A DNA stretch of 64,000 nt from Romanomermis culicivorax (GCA_963922205.1 CAWUHX010000009.1:1674001-1738000); one strand, 5' to 3'; numbered from the stretch's first letter, positions 10,112 through 22,105 are shown. A program made the numbers and translations. The notes: a model not told the origin generated them from the letters alone.

Positions 10112-10446
10112 TTTCAAAATAGACACACTGAGAAAAATGATTCTCTGGCAGTGTTTAAGAACTTTTATAGTCCTTTTTGTCTATGTGTTAGCTATCTGCT
10201 TGAGCAAATTTACTTAGAGCAGTTTCTTTTTTTATCATTCTATTTATACACTGTCTGGCCAATCTACACATAGAAAAGTTTGGATTTCGCTGAACTAGTT
10301 TCTTCATCTCCTAGAAAAATCTGGTCATTGAAAAACAACATTTGTTTACTATTTTATTTTATCAGCTATGTGCATTGATACTACCATTGGCACTGTAACA
10401 AGCTAGTTTTCATGCACACTGGGAATGTTTCAAAGAAATTACTTTG
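10112..10446. other. Upstream region of POLB, no gene
   Basis: Non-coding, AT-rich sequence before POLB. The stretch TTTTATAGTCC near 10164 could be promoter-like, but nothing decisive is seen. Short words such as CTATGTG and AGCTAGTTTTC recur and may be diverged relatives of the subterminal repeats that follow. Confidence 0.4.
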
Positions 10447-10708
10447 TCAGTATTTCATCAATTGCCTATGTGAGATTTATATAGGAGAACTAGTTTACAG
10501 TGCATTAAGAAAAAACAAAGCACACATTGATGCGAGCTGAAAAGTAAATATCAAGTTTTCGGAGAAATCTATTTTTAGAACAGGCAAGAGGCAGAGGCTA
10601 TACTTTATCAGTTTGTCTATGTGAGTTTTATATACAAGAACCAGTTTGATATGCACTAAAAAACAAAGCACGCAAGCTGAAAAGTAAACATCCAGTTTTT
10701 AGAAAATG
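10447..10708. repeat. Two imperfect copies of an about 110 bp subterminal repeat
   Basis: Copies at about 10447-10568 and 10602-10708 share in order CTATGTGAG, TTTATATA, ACCAGTTT or ACTAGTTT, AAAACAAAGCAC and AGCTGAAAAGTAAA. They lie directly outside POLB, where Polinton subterminal repeats are expected. Whether they belong to the element or to flanking DNA is not settled. Confidence 0.55.
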
Positions 10709-11879
10709 CGTGGGTGGCGGGTCTGAAGGGCCCAAAGGTACTACTTCGGCTGTCTAAATGTAGACCGGTCTATAAACTTTAGCCCATTAGAAAAAAACTT
10801 GTAGAAATTGTGATATTACTAATAGAATCAAATATTAGTAGCCATAACTCTTTGAATAATTAAGATATAACTTTTTGAAAGAAGTTTTCCGCTTGGTCTC
10901 AGGGAGATCTACATATTGATGCCCAGTTTGCCACATTCTGGGACAAAAAAGTCAATATGCCCAAAAACAAGGTTTCCCTAACCATAAATTTATATGCCAA
11001 ATGTTCAAATATGCGATAAAGAGAATACTAATAATTCCTAATTGCTCAAATTTTATCATCATTATATCACCAAAAAACTTTTATATGCGATAAAATAGTC
11101 ATTGCCTCACTGATAAGTATTCACAATAATGTTGCTATTTGTAAAAAATTTCACTTTCAATCAATAAAGAGAAAAAGGAGTCAATAAAGAGAAAAAAAAA
11201 TTATATGCCCTTCATAACTATAAATGAAGCATAGACGTAAAAAATACTTCAAAATATTATGTCAGTCACTGAACAAAGGGCATTAGCGTCGCTATGCTTC
11301 GCCTCCAAGTTTGAATAAATTGTTAAAAATTGCAGCTGATCAGGAAGCAATGATCGTTGCAATGTACTCAGAAAGAGGGAGATGATAGGGGGGATTTTCC
11401 TCAACTTGCACAAAGACAAAGAAAAATAAAGCTTGGAACGATATATTAAGGGCTTTGAACTACTGTGTCACCAATTATAATTGGAAATGTTCCACAGGAA
11501 TAGTTCGATTTCTCTGTGTCGTACTTTCAATATCTCCATGAATCAATTCAGTAATGTTCAATATACCTTGATGATCAAAACGAAATTCTTGCATAAGTTT
11601 CGTATCAGACAAAGCTAAGGGATCTTGTATACCTCAAAAAATTCTTTCTCGCCTCAACGCCCTTTGACATTCAACACCCAAATTTAAAAAACAGTCATTT
11701 CTATGAAAAATTTTGGTCTAAATACATTTAGCCCGCTAGGGTAGCAGGCTAAATTTTTGGTCTAAAAGTCGACCGATTTAGACAGACTTTTAGACTTTAG
11801 ACTTTTTATGAATACCGTTTTTTCCCAATTGGTCTATAGACCCGTCTATAGACATAAGCCTTTTTATGAATACGGCCCC
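10709..11879. other. Non-coding stretch with fragments of an unclassified repeat
   Basis: No gene seen. At 11700-11880 the words TTTTTATGAATAC and GTCTATAGAC or GTCTAAA occur repeatedly, and 10730-10790 holds related words (GACCGGTCTATAAACTTTAG). This suggests ends of an unclassified DNA transposon, but clean terminal inverted repeats could not be aligned. Confidence 0.4.
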
Positions 11880-12038
11880 AGAAGCGCGAAAACCCAGAAG
11901 GGTTCTTAAGTGTTAAAGGCTCACAAGCGTGGAAACGTTATTCCTATGCTATTACATTGAAACTGCCTGTGAGAAAGGGTGTATAATATGCAAATGAAGT
12001 CTCTACTTTTTGAGTTAAAAATATAAACAAACAATATA

Positions 12039-12782
12039 CAGGGTGGCCCACTTATCTATTTCCAATTTATTTTTTATATAGATTTGGCAATTTTTGTGAT
12101 GTGACCACGAAACTTCTCACAAACAAGCTTCATACATCCAAGTTTTTATTCGAAAAAAAATTTCATGATAAGAGCACCACTATGCGTTCAACCACGCGTT
12201 TCAACATGAGCACCATGATTTTCAATAATTTTGTACAAACGTTCTTTATATTCCAAAAAGACTTTCAATAAGATCTTAGAGGGGTGCCATTTTAAATCTT
12301 TCAAAATCCTTTGAATAGTCGTTCGACTAATTCCTAATGAATTTGAAGCACGTCGAGTAGAAGAATGCGGGTCTTCTGTGAAATGTTCCTGCACACGATG
12401 GGAATTTTCGACAGAGCTGGCTGATCAACTCCTCTTCCTTTTCATGTCACAAACTGATCCAGTTTCATCTAAAAGCTTGTGCCATTTACGAATGCTAGGG
12501 GCTGTTGGTGCATCATATCGGAATTCAGTTCGAAACTTTCTTTGGACCATAGTAACACTTCCAGTCCACTCAAACCACGCAGCAACTTTTGCACGTTCCA
12601 AAATTGAGTAGGCCATGAACAAAGTTACGTAATTTTTCCAATACACAAGATAAAAAGATTACACTTTTACTGATGAAATTTCTATGTTTACTTTACATTC
12701 TGTGAAAGTTTTGTCGTGTTTGCACAAAAACTTCGAATTTTGCAACAAATTTAAATTGGAAATAGATAAGTGGGCCACCCTG
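12039..12782 (-). mobile_element. mariner/Tc1-superfamily deletion derivative, 744 bp
   Basis: Terminal inverted repeats of about 30 bp begin CAGGGTGGCCCACTTATC at 12039 and end with the reverse complement at 12782. Both ends are flanked by TA, the target-site duplication of this superfamily. The interior holds only the two ends of a transposase gene, so this copy could at most be mobilised in trans. Confidence 0.9.
12188..12646 (-). pseudogene. Transposase remnant: N-terminal helix-turn-helix fused to C-terminal tail, DDE core deleted
   Basis: Read on the minus strand from about 12646. The first part (YSILERAKVAAWFEWTG through SIRKWHKLLDETGSV) matches the N-terminal helix-turn-helix seen in a group of animal DDE_3/mariner-like transposases. 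An in-frame TGA at 12422-12424 follows, then a second helix-turn-helix (STRRASNSLGISRTTIQRIL). The frame next passes straight into LEYKERLYKIIENHGAHVE, which resembles the extreme C-terminus of the same proteins. The roughly 200-residue catalytic domain between them is missing, so the gene is an internal deletion plus one nonsense change. Confidence 0.8.
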
Positions 12783-13086
12783 TACATCTAAGAACCTTTC
12801 GCGCTCATGAGCCTTTCACAGTAGAAAAGATAGTACACACTTGAATATATACCATTTTTGGGCTTATGAGCCGTTGGCTCTATTGGGCTCATTCATTGTT
12901 ATGGGCCGTCCGCGCTTATGAACCCCAACCGTTTCGAAACGTTTTTGAATAAAAAGGCCGGAAGGCAAATATTACACCATTTAACGTTTTTTCTAAACCA
13001 TGCAGGATTTGTGCCCTTACTCAACTCACCTTTAAAAATTTCTTCAGTGAAAAATTTCATGCAGAAAGCTGCGCACAAAGATTCAG

Positions 13087-13772
13087 TCCCATTAATTCTA
13101 ATGTCCTGTTACTTTTAATAATGCCAAAAATCTCGTAACTTCTAACTAATGCAATCGAACATAAAAAATCCTGTTACTTCTAATGTTCCGTTACTTCTAA
13201 CACAGAAAACATTCTAGCTTGCACGAAACTAAAAAATCTACCAATAAAGCAATTTTTTGCTTTTTATTACTTATATTTTTTGCAAATATGATTCAAATAT
13301 AAATTAGTCACTTTGAAGATATTATTTCTGACTTTCTTGCTTCCTTGATCATTGTGTCAAGTCTCCTAATATCTGCATTGTTGCTTTTTCGTCTGTTACA
13401 AATTAGTAGTGTTTTACTTTGCTTAATTCATGCTGATTTCTTTAGGCTAAGGCTTAGGCTTAGGCTTAGGCTTAGGTATAGGCTTAGGCTTAGGCTTAAG
13501 CTTAAGTTTGCATGCTGTGTGATGCTAGAAGCTACCCGTGAGAACCGAATTATGCAAATTTGTTTTTCAAGCTTTTTGATCTATCACATTACAGTGTAAA
13601 AGTATAGTACTTTTTTATACTGCATTAGAAGTAATGGGACCTTAGAAGTAACAGGACCTTAGAAGTAACGGGATGTTAGAAGTAACGGGAAATTTTGTTT
13701 ACTGTCTTAAGCATTGTCACAAGTAACAACACGTGAGAAGTAACAGGATGTTGGAAGTAACAGCACACAATG
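13087..13772. mobile_element. Array-ended element, unit like GGACATTAGAAGTAAC
   Basis: The left arm at 13087-13202 carries CTGTTACTTCTAATG units; the right arm at 13622-13772 carries the inverse (TTAGAAGTAACGGGATG, at least six copies). The interior of about 420 bp has no gene and includes a TTAGGC tract. Target duplications were not identified. Confidence 0.65.
13444..13507 (+). repeat. Interstitial (TTAGGC)n tract, about nine imperfect units
   Basis: Runs of TTAGGC with a few variants (TTAGGTATAGGC, TTAAGC). TTAGGC is the telomere repeat word of nematodes. The tract lies near the centre of the array-ended element at 13087-13772. Shorter matches occur near 34573 (inverse) and 41893. This could be telomere-derived or a simple-repeat coincidence. 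Confidence 0.75.
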
Positions 13773-14692
13773 ACACAAATTTTTCGAATTTAATTTGTGA
13801 ACATTTTATAAAAATGGCAATTACATCTGAAAATTTTCCCTTGCAGGTGTAGAACCAACGTTACTTTACAAAAGAGTTTTCTATTGATGTTATTTTCTGA
13901 CTTCAGACTTCAAGCCAAACGTTCTTTTGATTCATGCTTTTGACACATAATGGAAACGGCAATTAATCTTTTCCTTGCCTACTTATTATCTAATCAATGT
14001 GGTAAGAAAGGAGATGACTGAAATAGTCGTGAAATTTTTTATTACCTTACTGTACAAGATTGATCCTCAAAATCTAAAAATGTTTTCGTCATTCTTTGAG
14101 ACTATTGAACGATATTCTGTTCCATAACTAAAAAACATAATGACCCCCATGTTTCGATGTCCTCAGCAAATTTATCAACCTATGATTCGGTTTTTGATGG
14201 ACAGTAATCCCTGAAATCTGCAGTTGAGGATTCGAAAGTTTTTGTGTTCGTTCAAAATTTTGGACAAGTTTTTTTGAACCTGTGGTGATCTTATTGTATT
14301 TACAATTCTCATAATAAATCCAACAAATATACCATTTCAAGAACGGGTTAAAAGTTACTACTGTCATCTTTGCTCTCTTTGATATTCCATTTTTGCAAAA
14401 CTACTACTGTCTAACTTGGTTCAAAAAACTTTATTCGCTTAAGGACGAAGGGGAAAGCTATAGTAGTCACAAGATGAACCAACTCCAATTATTTTTTATT
14501 TTACGAGTACATATCAAGAGTCGTCTTTACCAATGCTGAAAATAGTCAAGGTTTCCTTGATTGGATCATTGTGGATCAATCTTCTCAGAAGACGATCTTT
14601 TTGTGATAGTTATCATCCATTTTGTAGGAAATGCTTGTCAATTGAAAAATGACAAAAGTTTAATTTTTCCCCTTGAAGGAAAGGGTAAAGTT
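13773..14692. other. No gene seen
   Basis: AT-rich sequence with only short, unrelated open frames on both strands. Confidence 0.5.
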
Positions 14693-15698
14693 CATAAGTG
14701 CAACTGGTTCAAAAGTGCAACTGGTTCAAAAGTGCAACTGGTTCAAACGTGCAACCAGTATTTCAAAAGTGCAACCAATAGTATTGGTTCAAAAGTGCAA
14801 CTAATACTGATAAATTAACATTTACGAGGGTCAAAAGCGCAACCCAATATGCCTCACAAATAGATCAAAAGCGCAAACATTAATGTAAGTCAGACAGTTG
14901 TTGGGGATGCACTTACAGTAGCAGGCATCCCATCCATGCAAATTGTGAAAGTGGCGAGAAGGCGTCCTTATGTGGGCATGACTGCCTTTAAAAGGAAATG
15001 TGTGACATGTGATGATAATCATTCTCATAGTTTACGTGTATTTTGTGCAAGCCGCTCGTCCACCATAATTTTGTTATTGTCATTTTTATGTCAGTAAAGT
15101 GTGGTGGCCAAAGTGGCATTTGTTTATCGATTCTTTATTGGCCATTGAGATTTATATTGGGTCACATATTCTGCTACAGCAGCGTCTCACATCTCCAACT
15201 TTTATGAGAACCATTGGGTAAGGTTCTCTGGAGCATTCTGGTAGTTTTTCAGGTGCAAGCTGTTGGATTCCAGTTGCTGAATAGTGACTGAAGGTTGTGT
15301 TTAGGTCTGCTAAAGAACTGTTGCACTGTATGAGCCTTTACCAATAGGAATCTCATTTGAGTGACCTATGGTAGCTAGTTTGGTACAAGCCAATAGATTC
15401 TTTAATCATATTTCTGACGTCTTGGGACCACAGCAGAGAGACCTCTAAACATAACACAGTGACAATAAAAGCATTGAAATAACAGTAAAGGTGTTCAAAT
15501 TTTCCAAAAATAATGGAATATTTGATAGAAGTCCCCAGTCCAAAAACGCATATCATTATAAAAAGCATCTTTTTTATGTACATGAAGCATTTCCAAAAAT
15601 AGGCAATCTGTGCACATGCAAGATCACAAAGGGCTTTTTGTCATGGTTGAGTTTTGATTATTTGAAAATCGTTTTTGTGCATCTGGGCTAAATGTAAA

Positions 15699-17815
15699 AT
15701 GAATTTCCGCAAAGCTAGCTATGTCTCAAACCATTCATTAAAAGCCAGAATTTTCACTTATGCAAATCGGTTTAATTCCAATAACATCTACCAGTTCTGG
15801 AAAAAACTGCAATGGATTCTTCGATCAACAGGGGAACTTAACGAACACTGGATATGTCTAGAATGCAATAAAATTTACAAAAGTTGTGGTAGAGAAGAAA
15901 ACAAATCATATGTGTTGATTACCGTTTTAAATGGCACGATATTGAGAGACCCTGTTGACGGACATCACAGCAATTGTGAATACCGTAATTTTAGGGCAGT
16001 GCATGCAAAGCCATTAGATTGTGAGGCTAGAGAAAAATGTGCCAAAAGGCACAAACGTCCAATGGAAGCACATGTTGACATGAATTCAGAAGTTAATTGA
16101 CGATTTCATGAGATTCGTGAAAGTGTTGCAGTTGAGCAAAATTTACCAGAATATAGTGGAATGAAAAGTGGATTACAGGGTTGGTTCCAAAAAGGTCGAA
16201 TTGCAATGCCTGACTTGTACAATTTGTCTCGGGAGTACGTGACAACAGAATGTGGCTGCTATGCCAAACCTGATGCCCTGTATTATGGTGATAGATGGCT
16301 TCTGTGCAGCAACCAAGACCACAGGGTATTGGCGTATTCCTTATATCTTGCCACTAACTTTATTTCGAGAAGTACTCGTTTGATCATGGATGGCACCTTT
16401 AAGGCAAGTTCTAAATTACAATTTGTATCTAGTTTCAAACTTCGAAAAATTTTCTCAGCTGAGGACCAGACGGGCCCTTGTCCTGCATATTAAATAAGTT
16501 GAACATAAAATCTGTTGTTTCAACTTGTATACTATCATTTTTTGGAAAGATTAGGGAAAACATTTTAAAATTGAGTAAAAAACTGCTATTGAATTAATAT
16601 GTATGAAAAATGTTTAAAAACCCTCTTGAATGCTAAATTTTTTGGACAAGGGATCCCACTCTGATTTTGAAAAAACTAAAGCACCCTAAGTATTGGTCCA
16701 AAAGCCCAATAGTGCATTGCATAAGTGGTACATAATGTTTCCTAACCTGTTTCTACAGGGTCTTCTACTAAAGAAATGATGTATACAGGGTGTACCAAAA
16801 TATTACTTTTCAAGCCCCCAGAACATTACTTTTCTAAGCCCAAAAATATTTTTTAAGCCGCCTACTTGCTGGAACTATTTCAGGTAGCCCCCAACGATTT
16901 TGTGCAGCTTTATACCATTCATGCATGCAGTTGCTTTCTATTTGGAGCCATACCCGTGTGTCACGCTTTGATGCAATCTGAAGACATGGCATCATATGTT
17001 TTTCTTTTCACCTAATTGCGTCAAAAACACATCGAAAATCATGGTGGTTTAGGCGCATGGATCACGATTCACACAGACTTTGAAATAGCTGCCCATGCAG
17101 CAATCAGGCAGGTTTTTCCAGAAATTTCAATAAAGGGGCATGTTCCATTTTTCGCAATCTTTGAATCGAAAATTAAATGCTCTTAGATTATCTAACATCT
17201 GGGTTGACCATGGGGGCATTTGGAGAGTGGATCGGATGTTGCCAGGCTTTGGCTGTTTTGCCACTGCCACTTGTCGTACCCAGCTATGGAGCTATTTTGT
17301 GTAATATTCTGCTAGTTGATGATCCTGTTCGGGCTGCAAAGCTTGAAGAGTTTCGAATCTATTTCCAAAATACATGGATTTTTGGCCAACAGTTCCCATT
17401 AGCAGTTTGAAATCATTGGGACAACGGAGGCCTGCGTACAACCAACCACGCTGAAGGGTACCACAAAGGCCTAAACCTAGTTCAAATTCGAGAAGTGCAC
17501 TTGGCCATTCGCAATTTTCTGCATCTATTCCAACTGCTACACAACAGAGATCAAGTACGAATTCAAAATCTAACTGCTCACATTTACCAACCAAAGGCAT
17601 GGGATCAAACATATGAAGAACTAGATGGTAGCATATCTGCGTCCAAGATCCGTTTCTACGAGACAAAAGGAAACCTGTGGGACTATCCCCAGTTCAATAT
17701 TCAGAGAATGCCCCCTTTTGCATTTCAATTTTTGATGGGTGAAATTCATGCGTTCCTTTGTTACATTCGCAACTGTATGGGCAAAAAACCTCGCGTTGTT
17801 ATGCATAATGAGTAG
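15699..17815 (+). pseudogene. MULE transposase with FLYWCH-like zinc finger, disrupted
   Basis: From ATG 15699 the frame encodes an N-terminal Cys/His segment (EHWICLECNKIYKSC, then DPVDGHHSNC) resembling a FLYWCH finger. It continues past an in-frame TGA at 16098-16100 into STRLIMDGTFKASS, the first catalytic Asp motif of MULE transposases. The gene is then interrupted at about 16440-16895. It resumes with VQLYTIHACSCFLFGAIPV and HTDFEIAAHAAIRQVFP (second Asp). After further frame changes it shows RIYFQNTWIFGQQFP, a TGA at 17408-17410, and LRTTNHAEGYHKGLN. The last 100 codons to TAG at 17813 are open. The motifs are in the right order and spacing for a Mutator-like element, so the family is firm and the copy is dead. 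Confidence 0.85.
16494..16895. repeat. Insertion inside the MULE transposase, with one Tc1-like end
   Basis: Family homology stops near 16440 and resumes near 16895. Within this segment, TATACAGGGTGTACCAAAA at 16783-16801 looks like a single Tc1/mariner terminus. No matching opposite end was found, so the insertion is truncated or rearranged. Confidence 0.5.
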
Positions 17816-17989
17816 ATATGTAGTGTTGTTAGCTATGACATCAGTAAACTAAAATGGTTGTGCAAAACAGCGGGCTTACCTTATAAATTTATGTAGTTAT
17901 TGAGAAATATAGAAAAAAGCACTCTGCATGAGAATTTATCAGTACTAAAGGCACAATTTCTAAGATCATGAATTTTAAATGTGTGCCTA

Positions 17990-18230
17990 AATAGGATGAT
18001 CACCATACATGGGCAGCACCAAAATTCTGCGGGAGGGGGTCAAATCCGAATTTTTGGTCGAAAAAAATCGAAAAAACTCCAATTTTTTCCAAAAAATCGT
18101 CAAAATTTCGATTCTGTGTGGGGGTCAGCGGGGGGTCAAAAAGATTCTGCAGGGTTTCCAGACCCTCCGCAAAGCCGCCGCACGCCCATGTGTGATGATC
18201 ACCACAAGAGATTTTACTGATACGGTGATA
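17990..18230. repeat. G-rich unclassified repeat fragment
   Basis: Contains CACCATACATGGGCAG, runs of GGGGGTCA and CCGCCGCACGCCCATG, flanked by inverted words GATGATCACCA and TGATGATCACCA. Probably the body of a small inserted repeat; similar GGGGTCAAA words recur near 19507-19545. Confidence 0.4.
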
Positions 18231-18451
18231 ATTAGCACAGGAAGCGAAATTAAAGACCAAAATATTACTATGCTAATAAATGTACACATGGGAGTAGTAG
18301 TAGTTGCGCTCTTGAAAATTCAGTTGTGCTTTTGAAATATATGGTTGTGCTTTTGGGGCAGTTGCGCTTTTGAAACATTTAGTTGCGCTTTTGAACCAGT
18401 TGCGCTTTTGAACCGTTGCACTTTTGATCCCCAATCGAACGAAACGGGTAG

Positions 18452-20548
18452 GGTTCGAAAGTGCAGTGGGTACAAAAGCACAGCAAAAGTTTCAAAAGTG
18501 CAGCACATGCAAAAAGTCCAAACGCGCAGCTGTGCCAACCATACATGCACATAGGGAGGTAGGGGAAACCCCCATACCAGAGAACCTGGACACCCCTCCT
18601 AGCCCAAAAAGTCATCGAACACCCCCCCCCCCAACTTTTTTCGACAGCTTTTTTGATGATTTTTTTGCATATTTTGTATGAAAAACAAGCTTTTAGAACT
18701 TTTTTTGTTTTTTTTGCTCGCCCACCCTCCTACTCCTCTGGATAAAAAGTCCAAGGACTCTCCCCCTGGAAAATTCTTGCCGTGCATGTCTGGTGCCGAC
18801 TATATCCTAGAGCTAGAAGGTTCAAAAGCGCAGCCAATGGTGGAAAAGCATTTCAAAAGCGCAGTCAGGTATGAAGTTTCATTTGCTATATACTTCCTAA
18901 AAGATATTATTAAAAATTGTCATTGACTTGACGAAGAAATCACTTCAATGATACTCATACATATACTACAGTTACAGAGTTTTCAAATATCTAACAAAAA
19001 TGAACGCATCTTATTTAAATCGAAAAAATTTTCGGCGTCTATCGTGACTCCAAAAATAAACTTTCTGCAAATTAATTTCTGCCTTTCCGAAAGGATTTTT
19101 TGCAAACTCCACTAAAATTTTGTGAAAGTACTGTGAAAACCTTAAAATGACTAGGTAGATTATAATCCATTTACTTATTTGCATGCATGCACAGCATAGA
19201 AATTCTGCTGGAAGTCAGCCAGGACAGGGGGTGGAATACAATTTTTTTTCATTGTTGATAACGAAAAAATATCTTGGATAGGTCTCCCAACATCCAAGCA
19301 GCATATTCTTCATCTTATATTAGTCAGATATGTGAAATTATTTGCTTATACAGCACTTTTTAAAGTTTCAATGTTACTTTTTTGGAGTCAAGTATGCTTT
19401 GTTTAGAAAAATTGTTGAACTACAGCATCATTTCCATTTTCATGATGACTTTCTCTTCTCTCTTGCTCATTTTCCTCCGTCATCTTCTCGATCATTGCTG
19501 TGGTAGTCAAATCTGCTGGGGGTCAACCAAAGTCTGCTGGGGTCAAAATTCTTAACCCCCCACGTGCATGTATGCTTACTTGAAATGGCAGACGCAGTGA
19601 TAACCAAAAAAAAGTAGGTTCAATTTGTTGCCCAATTTTCACGGAGTGAGAAGCGTAGTACTGTAGAAAAACGCTAAATTTTTTCCATGTTAAAGGGAAC
19701 GCCTTAATCATAGAAAGACGACGCATCGTATCAACTTTTGATTTCCATAGAACTATGTTTGACACCTGGAACCGGTTTAATCAAAGAGACTGCTGCAGCT
19801 TAAGCTGTATGTAGATCAAGCCCCGTCTATATTCCTAGAGGAGCTTAGGAATGCTTAGCGGCAAGTTGATTCCTGAGTATATCAGCAGAGTCCATGCAAA
19901 TATATTCATGGCACTATGTTATACTGACGACCCTCTACATGAATATGTAAAAAATCGCAACTTTTTCATTCTGTGCGAATTCCGTTTGGGACACCCGAGC
20001 ACCGCTAACGAGTTTAGACGGGGTTTCAGGGTCAAAACTTGGGATTTACTTTTTTTATTGCTGTTAACATGTTTTCTATTTTATTATATTTTCATCCTTC
20101 TTTCTGTGTTGCCCTATTTCTGTTTCATTTCACCGTCTTTCTGCTTTTTCTTTTCCGTTTCATTATTCTACTACATCTTTTTTGAGTTACTACAGAACTT
20201 GATTTTCGTCCAATTGTTCAACATTCTATGCAAAAAAATGTTTTTAAAGCCTGTAAAAAGGTCCTGAAAAAATATCATCTAAAAAAGGGGTCTCGGAACA
20301 TCCCTATAGTCAAAATCACGTCCAGTACAGATATTTTCAAAAGAAACTAAATGACGACAGAATTTCACAAGCTTTTATATTCATGACGTTAACAAGTCGT
20401 CTTTAAGACATCCTGTGTCATTAACTAGTAAGTCCACGAAGAACAGAAAACAAAAAAGGCTGACAATAAACTTGCTGCGCTTTTGAAATTTTCGGCTGCG
20501 CTTTTCAAACACTGCCTGCGCTTTTGAACCGACTGCGCTTTTGACTCC
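18452..20548. mobile_element. Array-ended element(s), unit like GGTTCAAAAGCGCAGC
   Basis: Forward units occur at 18452-18537 and 18818-18868. The inverse set lies at 20472-20548 (CTGCGCTTTTGAACC and variants). The unit differs from that of the neighbouring MULE mainly in having GCGCAGC for GTGCAAC. No transposase is visible inside. Two forward blocks facing one inverse block suggest overlapping or nested copies, so the left boundary is ambiguous. The interior includes the dispersed repeat at 19190-19580. Confidence 0.55.
19190..19580 (+). repeat. Dispersed repeat, copy 1 (pair at 63276-63690)
   Basis: Collinear similarity in direct orientation with 63276-63690. Shared landmarks in order are ATTCTGCTG, GCAGC with CATTCTTC or TATTCTTC, ATATGTGAAA, TCAAGTATGCTTTGTT, TTAAACTACAGTATCAT or its variant, CGTCATCTTCTC, and TCTGCTGGGGGTC or TCTGCTGGGAGTC ending CATGTATGC or CGTATGTATGC. 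No coding potential is seen; class unknown. Confidence 0.7.
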
Positions 20549-21198
20549 CATTCAAAAAACAAGGGATATGCTAATACGGATTGCACAAGCTGAAAGACCT
20601 TTGATTATTTGTTCTTAAAAGTTGTGAAAAGGGAAGTTCTAGATGAATCATACTGCTTTCATCAGAGCAACTTTCATCAAAGCATTTTTTTCCGTCACAT
20701 CTTCTACTTTTCTTTGTTATGTTTTTTGTTATGTTATGTTATAGTACCTTCTGCATAAACGTTCGTACGTTTCGATTAATTCCTCCGCACTGTTTCCAAT
20801 ACGTATTCGATTTTTCCGTACATACTTCGTTTTAATTCACTTACTTTTTTTAGCTTGATCTCCTGTATCTTAAATGTTGCTCGTAGGTCTCGCTGATTTC
20901 CCTACTTTTAAAAAATTCGTCCATTTTTAATTCGTTTGCGAAGTTCTACCATGTGCCAGTTTTTTACAAAAAAAACGTGATTGATGATGTTGTCGATTCC
21001 ATCGAGAACCGATTCGCAGCTGAAAATTGACGGCAAATTACAATGTAATAAAAACAACATAAGATGACCTATTTTTGATCCCAGAAAATCAAAAATATCT
21101 CAATATTTTTTCTCACCATGTCTCATAGATTACTCTGTGAAAAATCGCTCACGTTCGTTCAAAAAAATTATACTCTTTTGTGGTTCACCAAGATTGCG
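20549..21198. other. No gene seen
   Basis: AT-rich spacer with a short TTATGTTATG simple repeat near 20718-20742; nothing else recognised. Confidence 0.45.
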
Positions 21199-22105
21199 GA
21201 GCGCTACGTTTCGGTGCCGCTATTTCGGCGCCGCCGTTTCGCACCAGCCAGTTCGGCTACGGGCCGTTACGGCGCTAGCCATTTCGACGCCAGCCATTTT
21301 GTTGCCAGCCGTTTCGGCGCGCGTTGGCCATTTCGGCGCTATTTTTCTTTTGCTTTCTTTACTTACATTCTTTTTTTCATCTCATTCCTTCTCTATTTTA
21401 TATTTTTCTTTGTGTTTTTGCTGTCGTCTACCAATTGAGCAAAAAATAAAAAGTTTGTTTTTTTGGGTTGTCGGAAAACGACAGCAAAAGCTTTGAAATG
21501 AATCCGCGATTATAATTTGTTTTTGACTGATTATTTTCATGTATGGAAACAAAGCTCGTTTACCCATAGTCTGTTTTTTATAAAGTGCTTGTAAAGTGAA
21601 TATTGAGAATAGCATCGTCGTTGAGATCGTTTACTGAAACTTTTGACTAGGTATGAAATTGTTCCACAAGAAATAGCTAAAGGTTAGTTGACTATGCTCA
21701 CAGGTTTTCGGCGCTATGTGACATACGGTCTGAAAATCTTAGAAAGTCCGAAGTAGTACTTGCTTTCCACTCTCATTATTTGAAAGCATTTGAAGAAAAA
21801 AGTCTATAATTAGCTATTTTTGTATTTGTTGCACTTTATGGGTATGCTTCCTGTAGCATCACTTTCGACCAGTAAAGAACGTCTTTTTTCATTTTATGAA
21901 ACCATTTTTTATTTTTGCAACTCTTTTCCTGCCTCTTTTTTTTCTTCCTCTCATTAGTGAGTGGAGAAATAGTGCTGAATTTTTATTATTTTGTTTTTGC
22001 ATATGAAATTCTATAATGTCATGCTCCGAAATGGCTGACGCCGAATAGACTGGGGCCGGAACGGCCTGGCGCAGAAATCGCGGCGCCGAGACATCCCGTT
22101 CTGTG
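21199..22105. mobile_element. Array-ended element, unit like CATTTCGGCGCCAGC
   Basis: The left arm (21199-21345) is a GC-rich series (CATTTCGACGCCAGC, GTTTCGGCGC, TATTTCGGCGCC). The right arm (22025-22105) has CCGAAATGGCTGACGCCG and related inverse words. The interior includes a TATAGTCTG-ended MITE (21566-21808) and no gene. The arms are more diverged than in other members. Confidence 0.5.
21566..21808. mobile_element. TATAGTCTG MITE, short form
   Basis: Starts ATAGTCTGTTTTTTATAAAG and ends GAAGAAAAAAGTCTATA. The interior (TAAAGGTTAGTTGACTATGC, GTAGTACTTGCTTTCCACT) matches the copies at 24250 and 51702. Non-coding; a mobilising transposase is not apparent in the window. Confidence 0.7.

Larger units (their letters stand above)
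1..10750 (-). mobile_element. Polinton/Maverick element, partial and decayed
   Basis: A large self-synthesising DNA transposon read on the minus strand and cut by the left window edge. The diagnostic Polinton set is present: protein-primed polymerase B, FtsK/HerA-type packaging ATPase, retroviral-type integrase with chromodomain, and adenain-like cysteine protease. All genes run in one direction. No double-jelly-roll major capsid or minor capsid gene is visible; either they lie left of base 1 or they have been lost. The right boundary is uncertain: coding ends at 10111 and diverged subterminal repeats follow to about 10.7 kb. I did not find the terminal inverted repeat or target-site duplication, because the other end is outside the window. 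Stops and frameshifts in at least three genes show the copy is inactive. Confidence 0.93.
11880..12930. mobile_element. Array-ended element, unit like GGCTCATAAGCGCG
   Basis: The left arm (11880-11936) contains AAGCGCG, GGTTCTTAAG and GGCTCACAAGCG. The right arm (12787-12925) has the same words inverted: CTTTCGCGCTCATGAGCC, GGCTTATGAGCC and CGCGCTTATGAACC. The arms are degenerate. A mariner-type element (12039-12782) sits between them, so most of the interior is a later insertion. Boundaries are approximate. Confidence 0.5.
14693..18428 (+). mobile_element. Array-ended MULE, unit like GGTTCAAAAGTGCAAC
   Basis: The left arm (14693-14880) is a tandem series of GGTTCAAAAGTGCAACT variants. The right arm (18302-18428) is the inverse (AGTTGCGCTTTTGAACC). 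Between them lies a decayed Mutator-like transposase on the plus strand. This copy therefore gives a superfamily assignment for at least one element of the array-ended architecture. The exact ends and a 9 bp target duplication could not be resolved because the arms fade into flanking sequence. Confidence 0.75.

Noticed and set aside
13345..13599. Frame encoding Arg-Leu repeats
   Set aside because: A direct translation of the TTAGGC tract.
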